64,000 nucleotides of DNA from an archaeon (GTDB taxonomy: Archaea; Thermoproteota; Nitrososphaeria; Nitrososphaerales; UBA183), in the NCBI GenBank assembly GCA_021788415.1, contig JAJYKR010000001.1, positions 392,682 to 456,681 of the forward strand, in the 5' to 3' direction. The notes beneath the pieces were generated by a model. The model was not told the origin of the DNA and searched no databases. It saw nothing but the letters and a program-made list of their open reading frames with translations. The translations under genes and the position numbers were made by a program. This document shows positions 8,953 to 18,622 of this stretch, one piece after another; within the stretch, counting starts at the first letter, position 1, and every line of letters begins with the position of its first letter.

Positions 8953-11259
8953 GTGGCCGCCGCAGCCGAGTCTGTCTCCAGGTCCGACGGCTTCAGGTCC
9001 TCCGCCCTGAAGCGCCCCCTGTCCCTCTACTCCGGGGGGTGCAGGCTGCAGGTGGACCCCGACGGGGCTGTCAGGTCCCTCGAGTCGCAGCGGGAGAAGA
9101 GGGCGCTCTTCGGCCTCGAGCAGGTGTGGTTCTACAAGGTCCAGGCTGGGATAGTGGTCCCGGGGCAGAGGCCCGACTGGCTGGTGAAGCTGGCCCCGGA
9201 GGAGGCGAGGCTCCTGGGGAGGGTCTTCGACGTCGAAGTGGCCCAGTCCATCGAGTTCTTCCCCGGCGCGTCTCCGGGGTTCGTCAGGCGGATAGCCCTG
9301 AGGAACGCGGGCCGCTCCCAGCTGAGACTCAGGGTCCTCGAGGTCACCGACGTGGCGGGAGCGCACTTCGAGACCCACGCCCGCTGGGGCTCCCTCGGCG
9401 TCAACGCCTTCAACAGGGAGAGCCACGTCGCCATGGACGAGGTGTCCGACCCGCCTGCCTCCCGGGTGGTGGGCGCGTCCCCGCCGCCGTCGAGATACCA
9501 CCTGACGACCAGCAAGCCACGCGCCCTCGAAGCCGTCGCCACCGGCGAGGTCCCCGAAGGGACCGCCGGGATGTCCGGCCAGGTGCTCACCATCTCGGCC
9601 CACGAGCTCGACCTCCCCCCCGGAGAGTCCAGGGACATCGCCTTCGCGTCGATCTACACCCCGGGGAAGCTCGAGGAGGCCCTGGCCGAGTTCGGCCGGC
9701 TCCGCACCGCCGGAGGCCGTCCCCCTCCCCCGTCCCCCGAGCTCGCCTGCTCCGACCCGTCGGTCGCCGAGGCGGCGGCCTGGGCCCTGGAGGCGGTCAG
9801 GTCCGCGCCCTACGCCGACGACCTCCTCGACAGGCTCGAGTCCCTGAAGGCGCTCATCTACTTCGAGCCGAAGCTCGCCTCGGCGGTCCAGTCGGAGGCC
9901 AGGACCCTGGCGCGCAGGGACGGGGCCCTCCCGCACTCCCTCGACAGGTCCCGGCCGGGGATCCTCGAGACCGCCGTCCTCCTCCAGGCCGCGTCGTCCG
10001 CCCTGCTGCTCGGCCAGGACAAGAAAGCGTCCAGGGCGTCCTACCCCTTCGTCAAGAAGCTCGGGGCGTTCCTCATGGCGTCGTCGAAGGACGCCACGGT
10101 CGCCACCGACCCGGCCCTCCCCCAGGGGTGGCGGAGGCGCCTGGGGAGGGGATACCCCACCCACGAGATCCCCGAGGTCTCGCTGGCCGTCGCCGGGGGG
10201 CTCGAAGGCGCCTCGCTCGTGGCCCGGGCCATGTCGAGGCACGACGACGCCGGGAGGTTCCTCGAGCGCTCGAAGCTGATATCCGAGCGGGTGAGGAAGA
10301 AGCTGCTCGACGAAAGGGGGTTCCTCTCCCTCTGCCGCGACTCCGCCGGCCGCCTGCGCACCGACGAGACAGCTGACATGGCCGTGGCGGCGTTCCGCCA
10401 CCCGTTCATGGCCTCGGCAGAGCAGGCCGCGGCCCACAGGCTCCTCGAAAGGGACTTCGACACCCCCTACGGACCCCGGTCCGTCCCGACCTCGAACCTG
10501 ATGTACTTCAACGGCTCCTACGGCGACGGCCAGCTCGGCGGCGTCTGGACCAGGGCCGCCCTCGCCTACGCCCTCCTCTGCTACAGGACGGGGCTGGCCG
10601 GGGTCGGGGGGCTCGCTCTGGCCAAGGCCGCCAGGGTGGTCGCCGACGACTCCCTCAGGCTAGGAGCTCCTCCCGGCTTCTTCCCGTCCTGGGTCGACGT
10701 CGAAGCCAGGGAAGCCCACGGCGACGGCCCCGACCCCGTGGCCGCCGCCAGGTTCCTCCAGTGCCTCCTCGAGGGGGAGCTGGGGCTCCCCCAGGGGGCG
10801 GAGAGGGGGTCCATCGCCCCGGCCGCCTCGTCTAACTTCGAATGGGTCCTCGCCGCGGGCTTCTGGGCCGGAGGGGACTCGGCCGCCTTCGTCGGGAGGG
10901 GGGGAGGCAGGGCGCGGCTGTTCTACAGCGGGACGAAGCTCGAGTCGAGGGGGAGCGCGCGCTTCGCCGGCTGGGAGCGGGTCGACACGGGGGTCCGCTC
11001 GGTCCGCGGAATCTCATTCCACACGCCGGGGCAGGTGGTCTGCCTGGGGAACTCGTCCCCCGGGCCCGTCAGGCTGAACGTCGCCTTCCCGCCGAGGGCG
11101 GCGGAGCTGGCGAGGCGGCTCAGCACGAACCTCGAGGAGTTCGACCCGGCCGCCGGCTCCTGGACCAAGCTGGGGACGGTCAGGGTCTCCACCTCGATGG
11201 GCTTCGAAGCCGCCGTCGGCCCCGCGGGCTGGAAGGCGTACAGGGTCTCTACACCTTAA
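8953..11259 (+). CDS. Six-hairpin glycosidase-like protein (amylo-1,6-glucosidase / GH15-63 type fold)
   Basis: A 768-residue cytoplasmic protein without a signal peptide. The N-terminal half is beta-rich and resembles the supersandwich domain of bacterial glycoside hydrolases. The middle (residues about 270-640) is a long run of helices with the spacing of an (alpha/alpha)6 barrel, including RSVPTSNLMYFNGSYGDGQ and GGVWTRAALAYALLCY. A short beta domain closes the protein. This arrangement is typical of glycogen-debranching and related enzymes, but I could not place the catalytic acids with certainty, so the family number is left open. The GTG start at 8953 is 27 nt after the TATA-like ATATTATC. 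Confidence 0.6.
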   Translation: MAAAAESVSRSDGFRSSALKRPLSLYSGGCRLQVDPDGAVRSLESQREKRALFGLEQVWFYKVQAGIVVPGQRPDWLVKLAPEEARLLGRVFDVEVAQSIEFFPGASPGFVRRIALRNAGRSQLRLRVLEVTDVAGAHFETHARWGSLGVNAFNRESHVAMDEVSDPPASRVVGASPPPSRYHLTTSKPRALEAVATGEVPEGTAGMSGQVLTISAHELDLPPGESRDIAFASIYTPGKLEEALAEFGRLRTAGGRPPPPSPELACSDPSVAEAAAWALEAVRSAPYADDLLDRLESLKALIYFEPKLASAVQSEARTLARRDGALPHSLDRSRPGILETAVLLQAASSALLLGQDKKASRASYPFVKKLGAFLMASSKDATVATDPALPQGWRRRLGRGYPTHEIPEVSLAVAGGLEGASLVARAMSRHDDAGRFLERSKLISERVRKKLLDERGFLSLCRDSAGRLRTDETADMAVAAFRHPFMASAEQAAAHRLLERDFDTPYGPRSVPTSNLMYFNGSYGDGQLGGVWTRAALAYALLCYRTGLAGVGGLALAKAARVVADDSLRLGAPPGFFPSWVDVEAREAHGDGPDPVAAARFLQCLLEGELGLPQGAERGSIAPAASSNFEWVLAAGFWAGGDSAAFVGRGGGRARLFYSGTKLESRGSARFAGWERVDTGVRSVRGISFHTPGQVVCLGNSSPGPVRLNVAFPPRAAELARRLSTNLEEFDPAAGSWTKLGTVRVSTSMGFEAAVGPAGWKAYRVSTP

Positions 11260-11288
11260 ATCCCGCCCGCGCGGTCAGGGCTCGCATC

Positions 11289-12278
11289 TTGGGGGGCGCC
11301 TCTGTCACCGCCAACGGCGGCATCCTTGTAGACCTGGGGGAGACCCGCTACGCCCTCGACCCGCACTCCCACGTCAGGGCCGACTACACCTTCGTATCCC
11401 ACGCCCACATCGACCACATGCACGCCCCGTCGAAGACCGAGAAGGTCATCGCGTCGTCGGTCACCGGGGAGCTGGCCAAGGCGAGGGGGTACGACCTGGG
11501 GCGCACCACCGAGGAGGTCGAGGGGGTCGAGCTCCTGGACTCGGGGCACATCCTCGGCTCCAGGGCGATACGCATCGCCGACGAGGTCTACTACACCGGG
11601 GACGCGTCCGGGAGGACCAGGGCCTTCCTCGGCAAGTGCAGGACCAGGCAGGCGCGGATACTGGTGATGGAGACGACCTACGGGACCCCGGAGTATGTCT
11701 TCCCGCCGACAGCGAAGCTGGTGAAGGAAGTCAACTCGGTGATCGCCTCCGCCTACGACAGGGGGAACCCCGTGGTCCTGATGGGGTACCCGCTGGGGAA
11801 GGCCCAGCTCCTCTCCTACTTCTTCTCCAGCTGGGAGCCGATGATCTACCACGAGAAGGTCGCGACGATGAACAGGATACACATCGAGCACGGCGTCCCC
11901 CTCAAGCGCGGGACGACCTTCGACCCCTCCAAGGGCCTTGACGACCTCCCCAGCGGCCCCTGGCTGATGGTCAGCCCCATGGCCAGCGGGAAGAGCAGGG
12001 TGATGTCCCACCTGAAGAAGAAGTACGGGGCCATCCTGGTCGCCTTCAGCGGCTGGGCCCTGGGCCAGGGGTACAAGTTCACCATGGGGGCGGACTACTC
12101 CTTCCCCCTGAGCGACCACTGCGACTACCAGGAGCTCCTAAGCCTGGTCAGGGCCGTGTCCCCGGAGACGGTGTACACCGTCCACGGCTTCGCCTCCGAG
12201 TTCGCCCAGGACCTCAGGAAGCTCGGCTTCTCCGCCAGGCCCCTGGCCCCCTACCAGTCCTCCATCTCTGACTTTTGA
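11289..12278 (+). CDS. Metallo-beta-lactamase-fold nuclease-like protein (YSH1/CPSF-related)
   Basis: A 329-residue metallo-beta-lactamase-fold protein with motif 2 SHAHIDHMHA (HxHxDH), the metal ligands in LDSGHILGSRA, YTGDAS, and the later LSDHCDYQEL and TVHG, the order seen in RNA-processing members (mRNA 3'-end processing factor group, COG1236). It probably acts on RNA or DNA ends. The start is TTG at 11289, about 30 nt after CCTTAAATC. An upstream in-frame extension exists but lies inside the preceding gene in another frame and before the promoter. GtrA follows 69 nt later. The fold is secure; the substrate is not. Confidence 0.8.
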   Translation: MGGASVTANGGILVDLGETRYALDPHSHVRADYTFVSHAHIDHMHAPSKTEKVIASSVTGELAKARGYDLGRTTEEVEGVELLDSGHILGSRAIRIADEVYYTGDASGRTRAFLGKCRTRQARILVMETTYGTPEYVFPPTAKLVKEVNSVIASAYDRGNPVVLMGYPLGKAQLLSYFFSSWEPMIYHEKVATMNRIHIEHGVPLKRGTTFDPSKGLDDLPSGPWLMVSPMASGKSRVMSHLKKKYGAILVAFSGWALGQGYKFTMGADYSFPLSDHCDYQELLSLVRAVSPETVYTVHGFASEFAQDLRKLGFSARPLAPYQSSISDF

Positions 12279-12347
12279 CTCCCGGCCCGTTAAATAGCCC
12301 CGGCTTTCGGCCCGTCTCATTGCCCCGGACGAGGCAGAGTTGACGCA

Positions 12348-12779
12348 TTGGACCTCAAGAAGACCCTTAGGCTGAGCTACTGGCTGAGCTTCATCAAGTT
12401 CAACGTGGTGGGGCTCTCGGGGGTCATGGTCAACGAGGGGCTCCTCCTCGCCCTGGTCTACGCGAGGGTCTACCTCCTCCACGCCGACGCCGTCGCCATC
12501 GAGGCCTCCATCCTCTCGAACTTCTTCCTCAACGACTACTGGACCTTCAGGGACAGGCGCCACGGCCACATCGCGGTGCGCCTCGTGAAGTTCAACGCCC
12601 TGATGATCATCGGCCTCGTGGTCAACCTGAGCATCCTCTACAGCCTCACCACCTACCTGGGGATCAACTACGCTGTCTCGAACCTGTTCGGCATAGCCGC
12701 GGCCTTCCTCCTCCGCTACTGGCTCAGCGTGCGCTTCACCTGGATAAAGAGGGAGGAGGCGTCGACCGCGCCCGGCTAG
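12348..12779 (+). CDS. GtrA-family membrane protein
   Basis: A 143-residue protein with four hydrophobic segments and the GtrA signature: an N-terminal FIKFNVVGLSGVMVNEGLL, the central NFFLNDYWTFRDRR and the C-terminal RYWLSVRFTW. GtrA proteins are thought to help move lipid-linked sugars across membranes or modify cell-surface polysaccharide. The start is TTG at 12348 with a TATA-like GTTAAATAG about 50 nt upstream, so a short leader is likely. The 3' end overlaps the convergent IleRS gene by 4 nt. No glycosyltransferase partner is adjacent. Confidence 0.85.
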   Translation: MDLKKTLRLSYWLSFIKFNVVGLSGVMVNEGLLLALVYARVYLLHADAVAIEASILSNFFLNDYWTFRDRRHGHIAVRLVKFNALMIIGLVVNLSILYSLTTYLGINYAVSNLFGIAAAFLLRYWLSVRFTWIKREEASTAPG

Positions 12780-15700
12780 CCGACCCTGAGGTAGACGGGC
12801 TTCCCGTCCAGCTCCGCCTCGGACCACCCTTTCCCGGCCTTCTCCGTCGACAGGCTCACCCGCTTCACCCTCACCAGGTAGGCGAGCTCGTCCTTCAGCG
12901 GCTCCACGAACTCCACGTCCTCGGCCTCCAGGCCAGCCACCGAGGCTGACCCGAGCATCGCCGTCGGGACGAAGCCCTTCTCCTTCCTGAGGGCCTGCAG
13001 CCTCCTGGCCAGGTCCCTGACCAGCCCCTCGGCCACCAGCTTCCTGTCCCTCTCCCTGGGGAGGGCGACGAAAACCCCTCCCTTCTCCGCAACCTCGAAG
13101 CCCTCCCCGGGGACGACCGAGAGCTCGTAGACCGAAAGGGGGACGTCGAAGGACCCGGCCCTGACGGGCTTCCCTGAGAAGTACGCCTCCAGCGCCGCCC
13201 TCCCTTCCAGGGGCCTGATCGCCGCGAGGACCTCCCTGGTCCTCTCCTTGAACAGGGCGCCCACCCTCGACGTGTTAGCCCGGAGGGCGAAGGCAGCAGG
13301 GAACCCCTCGGGCTCGGTCCGCACCCCGACCCCCCTCACGTTGCAGAGCAGCGACACCGTCTTCTTCGCCCTGCCTGCGACCCCCTCCGCCGGGGGCTGC
13401 ACCAGGAGCTCCACCCTCCTGAGGGGCCACCGCCGCTTGAGCTTCGCCCTGGCCCTCGCAGAGTTGCACGCGTCCTCCACCCTGAGCGAGAAGTCGACCA
13501 CCTCCTCGGCCCCGGCCGAGCTGTGGCCCGTCCCCTTCCACATCCCCTTCGAGATGATGGGGGCCGTCCACCCCCCCGCCTCGAAGACCTCCTGGTAGAG
13601 GTACTCGGTGGCGAAGGGGGCTATGGGGTGCAGCAGCTGGTCGGCCCTCCTGAGGGCGTGCCCCAGCACGGCGTAGATCGCCAGGCGGCGCCCCCTCCCC
13701 CTGGGGTCGTCGTCCCAGAGCTCGCTCCTCACCAGCCTGACGTAGGTCTGGCTGAGGTGCGCGATCACAAGCTCCTCCAGGCTCTTCGCTGCCTCGTTGT
13801 ACCTCCCGGTCGAGTACCCCCGCTCCACGTCCCGCTCCGCCCGGGCCAGCTTCCGCAGCGCCCACCTGTCCACGGTGGTGAGGGCGCCCCTCTTCGCCGC
13901 CCAGGCCAGGCCGTGCCTCGCCGGGGAGTAGCCGTCCACGGCCCCGTTCTGCTGCAGGTACAGGTGCAGGTGGTAGAGGGTGTTCATCACCTGGTAGGCC
14001 CTCCCGGACATCTCCTTCGGGTCGAAGTTGACCGAGTCCTCGGGGGACGCCTTGGCGAGGACGTAGAACCTGGCGACGTCCACCGGGTTGTTGCGGAGGA
14101 GGTCCAGCCCCTGGACCACGTTCCCGAGCCTCTTGCTCATCTTCTGCCCGTTCTCGTCCAGGACGTGCCCCTGGAACAGGAACGCCCTGTAGGGGGCGAC
14201 CGGCTTCCCCGTCCTGATGACGTTCAGCAGGAGCAGGGTGTAGGCCCAACCCCTGGTCTGGTCTATGGCCTCGGTGAGGAACTCGACGGGGACGAGGGCC
14301 GAGAACTCCCTGTCGCTGAACGACGAGTAGGGGGCGGCCCCGCTGTTGTGCCAGGTGTCCAGGACGAAGGGCTCCCGCTTCGCCCTCCCGCCGCACTTCC
14401 TGCACCTGAGGACCACCCTGTCCACCCAGGGCCTGTGGAGCTCGAACCTCGGCCCGTCGGGGAGCTCCAGCGCCTGGGCGACCACCGCCTTCCTGGAGAA
14501 CGCCCCGGTCTTCTCGCCGCAGGACTCGCAGACCCATATGGGGAGGGGTGTCCCCCAGACCCTCTCCCTGGTCACGCACCACGGAGGGGACTCTGCCAGC
14601 CCGGCCAGGAACCTGTTCTTCGGCCCGTCGAAGTAGTATTCGACCTTCTCTGCCGCCCTGACCACGTCCGCCCTGATCCTGTCGACCCAGTAGAAGTACT
14701 CCCGCCTGGCGAGCCAGACCAGCCTGTCGTCTGACCTCCAGCAGACGGGGTAGTCGTGGACGATCCTCCCGGCGCCGACGGCGGCCCCCCTCCCCTTCAG
14801 CTCGTCGACGACCGCCTGGTCCGCGTCCCTGGCGAAGAGCCCCGCGAACCTCCCCGCCTCCTGGGTGAACCTCACCCTGTCGTCGAAGGGGGCGAAGACC
14901 GGGACCCCCCTCCTCTGGGCCACCGCGAAGTCCTCCTCCCCGTTGGCCGGGGACATGTGCACCAGCCCGGTCCCGGTGGTGACGTCCACGTACTCCTCGG
15001 CCACCACCCTGTGCACCTTCCCGCCCAGGGCCGCCTTCCTGAGCCCGGGTATCAGGTCCAGGAGCGGGTGCTGGTACCTCAGCCCCTCCAGCGCCTCCCC
15101 CTTCACCCGCTTCCTGGTCTCGCCGAACTGCACCCCCAGCTCCTTGGCCAGGGCCTCCTTCCTCCCGGAGTTCACCACCCAGACCTCGTCTCCGGCTTCG
15201 ACGTACTCGTAGTCCGCCCCGGGCTTCACCCCCACGAGCTCGTCTGTCACCACGGTGAACGGCATGGTCGTCCAGACCACGAGGTAGGCCCCGTCCTCGG
15301 CCTTCGCCTTGTAGTAGAGGCTGGGGTCCTCGAGCTTCTCGTAGCCGCCGAGGCTGACCTCGCCGGCGCTCAGCGCCGTCTGGCACTTTGGGCAGTAGGG
15401 GACCACCTTGAACCCCTCCCCCAGCAGCCCCCTCTTCCAGGCCGTCTCCAGGTAGGACCACTCCCGCTCTATGTACTCGTCGCGGTAGGTCATGTAGGCC
15501 CGGCTGTGGTCCAGCATCAGCCCCAGGAGCCCGTCCGCCTCCTCCCAGTCCTTCCTGTAGGTCCCGATGATGCGCTTGCACTCCGCCACCAGCTTGTCGA
15601 CCCCCACCTTCTCCAGGTCCTCCCACTTGTTCCCCGAGAGCCCCAGCTCCTTCTCCGCCTGCAGCTCCACCGGGAGCCCCTGGGTGTCCCACCCGCCCCG

Positions 15701-15973
15701 GAAGACTATGTTCTCCCCGTGGATGGTCCGATGCCTGTACCAGAGGTCCTTCATCATCCTCCCCCTCACGTGGCCGACGTGGGGCTGGTTGTTCAGGGTC
15801 GGGGGCCCCTCGACGTAGCCGACCGGCCTGCTCCCTGACACCGCCTTCGCTATCCTGGCCTTGGCCCCGGGGGAGGCATAGAACCTCCTGGCCTTCGCTT
15901 CGATCTTCTTCCAGTCGTAGTCTTGGCTGAGTGCTGGGCGCCTTCTAGAACGTCGGGCTAATTTTGTAACCAC
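12776..15973 (-). CDS. ileS: Isoleucyl-tRNA synthetase
   Basis: A class I synthetase of 1065 residues. The HIGH motif is PTLNNQPHVGHVRGR (about residue 65) and KMSKS is GQKMSKRLGNVV. The editing (CP1) domain lies between them, and WCVTRERVWGTPLPIW together with paired Cys motifs (CPKC, CESC, CRKC) identifies IleRS rather than ValRS or LeuRS. The GTG start at 15973 is about 32 nt after the minus-strand TATA-like CTAAAATAG. Length matches archaeal IleRS. The phosphoesterase gene is next upstream on the same strand. Confidence 0.95.
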   Translation of the reverse strand: MVTKLARRSRRRPALSQDYDWKKIEAKARRFYASPGAKARIAKAVSGSRPVGYVEGPPTLNNQPHVGHVRGRMMKDLWYRHRTIHGENIVFRGGWDTQGLPVELQAEKELGLSGNKWEDLEKVGVDKLVAECKRIIGTYRKDWEEADGLLGLMLDHSRAYMTYRDEYIEREWSYLETAWKRGLLGEGFKVVPYCPKCQTALSAGEVSLGGYEKLEDPSLYYKAKAEDGAYLVVWTTMPFTVVTDELVGVKPGADYEYVEAGDEVWVVNSGRKEALAKELGVQFGETRKRVKGEALEGLRYQHPLLDLIPGLRKAALGGKVHRVVAEEYVDVTTGTGLVHMSPANGEEDFAVAQRRGVPVFAPFDDRVRFTQEAGRFAGLFARDADQAVVDELKGRGAAVGAGRIVHDYPVCWRSDDRLVWLARREYFYWVDRIRADVVRAAEKVEYYFDGPKNRFLAGLAESPPWCVTRERVWGTPLPIWVCESCGEKTGAFSRKAVVAQALELPDGPRFELHRPWVDRVVLRCRKCGGRAKREPFVLDTWHNSGAAPYSSFSDREFSALVPVEFLTEAIDQTRGWAYTLLLLNVIRTGKPVAPYRAFLFQGHVLDENGQKMSKRLGNVVQGLDLLRNNPVDVARFYVLAKASPEDSVNFDPKEMSGRAYQVMNTLYHLHLYLQQNGAVDGYSPARHGLAWAAKRGALTTVDRWALRKLARAERDVERGYSTGRYNEAAKSLEELVIAHLSQTYVRLVRSELWDDDPRGRGRRLAIYAVLGHALRRADQLLHPIAPFATEYLYQEVFEAGGWTAPIISKGMWKGTGHSSAGAEEVVDFSLRVEDACNSARARAKLKRRWPLRRVELLVQPPAEGVAGRAKKTVSLLCNVRGVGVRTEPEGFPAAFALRANTSRVGALFKERTREVLAAIRPLEGRAALEAYFSGKPVRAGSFDVPLSVYELSVVPGEGFEVAEKGGVFVALPRERDRKLVAEGLVRDLARRLQALRKEKGFVPTAMLGSASVAGLEAEDVEFVEPLKDELAYLVRVKRVSLSTEKAGKGWSEAELDGKPVYLRVG

Positions 15974-16059
15974 TCAAGCCACCAATCGGTCAATCGGGGG
16001 GCTATTTTAGCTTCCGGCGCCCTCCGCGCTCCCCCGGGCGAGACCTGCATCTTCGGGGT

Positions 16060-16746
16060 TCATGTCCCCGTCCGCAGCCGCCTCGAGAAGTACTCCGGGA
16101 GCCCGGCGTCCAGTATCTTCCTCGCGGCCCCCTCGACGTCGTACTTCACCCTCCTCTCCTCCACCTCCACCCTGCCACCGTCGAAGCTCACCAGGGCGAA
16201 GCCGGCCCTCCAGTCTCCGTCCCTGGGCTGCCCCACCGAGCCAGGGTTGAACACCATCCCATCCCCCTCCTTCCAGGCGTAGGGGACGTGGGTGTGCCCC
16301 AGGCCGATGGCCCTGGCTTTCACCCTTCCCAGGTAGTATCCGAACAGGTTCGAGTGGGTCCGCGGGTCGACGTACTCCCACAGCCTGTCGTCCGGGCTGC
16401 CGTGGGCGAAGTAGGCCCTGGTCCCCCCGATGTCGAGGCTGAGCTCCTGGGGGAGCCCCCTGAGGTAGGCCGCGCTCTCCTGGGTGATGTGCTTCGCGGT
16501 CCAGACCGAGGACATGGCGGCCCTGGCGTTGAACCCCGAGGTGTCCCCGTCCAGGGCGGCGACGTCGTGGTTGCCGACCACGCTCTTGGCCCCGCGGTCC
16601 CTCAGCGCCTCTATGACCTCGTTGGGCTGGGCCCCGTAGTCGACGAAGTCCCCGAGGCAGTAGACGTCCAGCCCCTCGGCCTCCCCGAGGACCGCGCCCA
16701 GCGCCTCGAGGTTCCCGTGCACGTCGGAGAGGACGGCGACCTTCAC
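16060..16746 (-). CDS. Calcineurin-like metallophosphoesterase (YfcE/MJ0936-type)
   Basis: A 228-residue phosphodiesterase-type enzyme with all metal-binding blocks of the small calcineurin-like family: LSDVHGNLEAL (block I), CLGDFVDYGAQPNEV (II), VVGNHDVAAL (III), YFAHGSPDD (IV) and GLGHTHVPY (V), followed by FNPGSVGQPRDGD. Relatives hydrolyse bis-p-nitrophenyl phosphate in vitro; natural substrates are mostly unknown. The GTG at 16746 was chosen because the motif-bearing sequence begins there (VKVAVLSDVHG) and an AT-rich box (GGTTTTTC) lies about 27 nt upstream; a long N-terminal extension has no family support. Confidence 0.88.
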   Translation of the reverse strand: MKVAVLSDVHGNLEALGAVLGEAEGLDVYCLGDFVDYGAQPNEVIEALRDRGAKSVVGNHDVAALDGDTSGFNARAAMSSVWTAKHITQESAAYLRGLPQELSLDIGGTRAYFAHGSPDDRLWEYVDPRTHSNLFGYYLGRVKARAIGLGHTHVPYAWKEGDGMVFNPGSVGQPRDGDWRAGFALVSFDGGRVEVEERRVKYDVEGAARKILDAGLPEYFSRRLRTGT

Positions 16747-16888
16747 CCCCCTGGTCCCCTCCGGGGGCCAGAAAAACCTCGGCCCGGGCCGCGTGTCAAC
16801 AAAAAGAACAATAGTTAATGCGTTGGTGAAGCAGATTATACTACACCCCACATAGAGAATTTGGCCGCGTGATTGCTCGAAGCTACCT

Positions 16889-17542
16889 ATGTCTACGTTC
16901 GCAGGTAAATGGGAAAAGCAAAACACCCAGAGTTTCGGAACTCGGGTAAAGGATTCCGTGAGGAATCCCGGACCCCTGAAGCCGAGGCTCGACCTCGCAG
17001 TCCGACAAATCCAAGTCCAAGTAGCCAAACTCGACTCCACATCCACCAAACTCAGAGAGAGGGACAACTCGATCTTCGCAAAGGTCGTGAGCTCTCTACA
17101 GAAGCACGACACTCAGCACGCATCCGTCTTCGCGAACGAGCTGGCCGAGATCAGAAAGATGAACAAGATGGTCACGCAGGCCAAGCTCGCTCTGGAGCAG
17201 ATAGTGCTCAGACTCAACACAATCACGGAACTGGGCGACATCGTCGTCACCCTGACCCCGGCCATGTCGGTGATACGCAACGTCAAGCAAGGCTTGGTGG
17301 GCGTCCTCCCCGAGGCCGAGAGCGAGATCGGCGAGATCTCTGGGCTGCTAAGTAGCATCCTGGTGGACGCAGGAACGGTCGGTGGGTACTCCCTGAACTT
17401 CGAAGCCGCCAACGAGGACGCCGAGAAAATCTTGGCCGAGGCCTCAGCGGTGGCTGAGACGCGCATGCGCGAGAAGTTCCCGGACATCCCGTCGTCTCTC
17501 CCGTCTGCCGAAGCTACCTCTACCGAGGGCACCTCCTACTAA
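16889..17542 (+). CDS. cdvB: ESCRT-III-like cell division protein, CdvB paralogue
   Basis: A 217-residue Snf7/ESCRT-III fold protein: a basic N-terminal helix (GTRVKDSVRNPGPLKPRLDL) followed by long amphipathic helices (QIQVQVAKLDSTSTKLRERD, FANELAEIRKMNKMVTQAKL). In Cdv-type archaea these proteins polymerise on membranes for cytokinesis. The C-terminal tail is short and lacks the winged-helix domain seen in the next gene, so it is likely a paralogue assembling with it. The ATG at 16889 (MSTFAGKWEK) fits the typical family start. G+C is a little lower than the neighbours. It lies 217 nt upstream of the second cdvB. Confidence 0.87.
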   Translation: MSTFAGKWEKQNTQSFGTRVKDSVRNPGPLKPRLDLAVRQIQVQVAKLDSTSTKLRERDNSIFAKVVSSLQKHDTQHASVFANELAEIRKMNKMVTQAKLALEQIVLRLNTITELGDIVVTLTPAMSVIRNVKQGLVGVLPEAESEIGEISGLLSSILVDAGTVGGYSLNFEAANEDAEKILAEASAVAETRMREKFPDIPSSLPSAEATSTEGTSY

Positions 17543-17759
17543 GAAGGGGCCCTCGCTCCTTTCTTTTCTCCGAGCCCCAGTGGGCACCATGCCCCTCGCA
17601 GGAACCTGACCCGCCCCACCACAGCCGCGGCCGCACCCCTCGGGAGGAGCCGAGCGCCGCAACCGCCGCGCAACGCAGTTCGAACAAACTTTCACCATAT
17701 TGTATCGCTTTTGTTGACCAACCCCGTGATTATGGGGGGCGACCCGTGAAGCGGCGTAT

Positions 17760-18620
17760 TTGTCCGCCCGTGCACCTCTGAGGCTACTAGGCATAGGCCG
17801 AGAGGACGCCATAAAGCCGAAGATCACGTCCACGATCAAAGAGATAGAGTACCACCGCAAGGAGCTGGAGAACATCCGGATGAGGCTCGAGCAGAGGAGG
17901 AAGGCCCTCTTCGACACCACAGTCAGGGCCATTAAGACCAAGGACCAGTCCAAGGCCAACGTCTACGCCAACGAGTGGGCGGAGCTAAGGAAGGTGGGGA
18001 AGGTCGTCTACGCCAGCGAGCTCGCCCTGACCCAGGTCGTCCTCAGGCTCGAGAGCATAGCTGAGGTCGGGGACGTGATGTCCCACATGAGCAGCGCCTT
18101 CAGGGTCCTCCGCAAGGTCAACAAGACAGTCCAGGGGATGGCCCCCTCCCTGGACCAGGCCTCGGACGAGATCAGCAGCGCCCTCAGCGAGACCATGGCC
18201 GGCATGGGGAACGTCACCCCGGGGATACAGCTCAACATCCAGACGGACAGCGGCGAGGAGCTCATCGAGCAGGCCAGGAAGCTGGCCGAGGAGAGGGCCG
18301 AGGAGATGAAGCGGACGCTCATGGTCTCCCCGAGGGTCCTCCAGCGCGAGGCCCCGGAGCTCCAGGAGCGGACGCCCCTCTTGGCTGCGGGGGACGACGA
18401 CGAGGAGGACTCCCAGGTCCTGGGCGCCCTCTACGCGCCCCACCCCCGGGACCAGGCCGAGGAGCAGGTGCTGCAGTACGCAGCCATCCACGACGGCAAC
18501 GTCGACATAACGGACGCTTCCTCTGTGCTTAAGATGCCCTCCGACGAGGTGGAGCAGGCGATGCTCACGCTGATGGCCCAGGGGAAGGTCAAGCTAGGCG
18601 ACGGAGGCTCTGGGAACTGA
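17760..18620 (+). CDS. cdvB: ESCRT-III-like cell division protein CdvB with C-terminal winged helix
   Basis: A 286-residue protein with an ESCRT-III core (residues about 20-180; ANEWAELRKVGKVVYASELA and NKTVQGMAPSLDQASDEISS), an acidic and Pro-containing linker (about 185-230), and a C-terminal winged-helix segment (VLQYAAIHDGNVDITDASSV onward). In crenarchaeal CdvB the winged helix binds CdvA and the linker carries the Vps4-binding motif. The TTG at 17760 lies about 27 nt after GATTATG, so it is probably leaderless. The cdvC gene begins 2 nt after its stop, so the two are almost surely cotranscribed. Confidence 0.9.
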   Translation: MSARAPLRLLGIGREDAIKPKITSTIKEIEYHRKELENIRMRLEQRRKALFDTTVRAIKTKDQSKANVYANEWAELRKVGKVVYASELALTQVVLRLESIAEVGDVMSHMSSAFRVLRKVNKTVQGMAPSLDQASDEISSALSETMAGMGNVTPGIQLNIQTDSGEELIEQARKLAEERAEEMKRTLMVSPRVLQREAPELQERTPLLAAGDDDEEDSQVLGALYAPHPRDQAEEQVLQYAAIHDGNVDITDASSVLKMPSDEVEQAMLTLMAQGKVKLGDGGSGN

Positions 18621-18622
18621 GC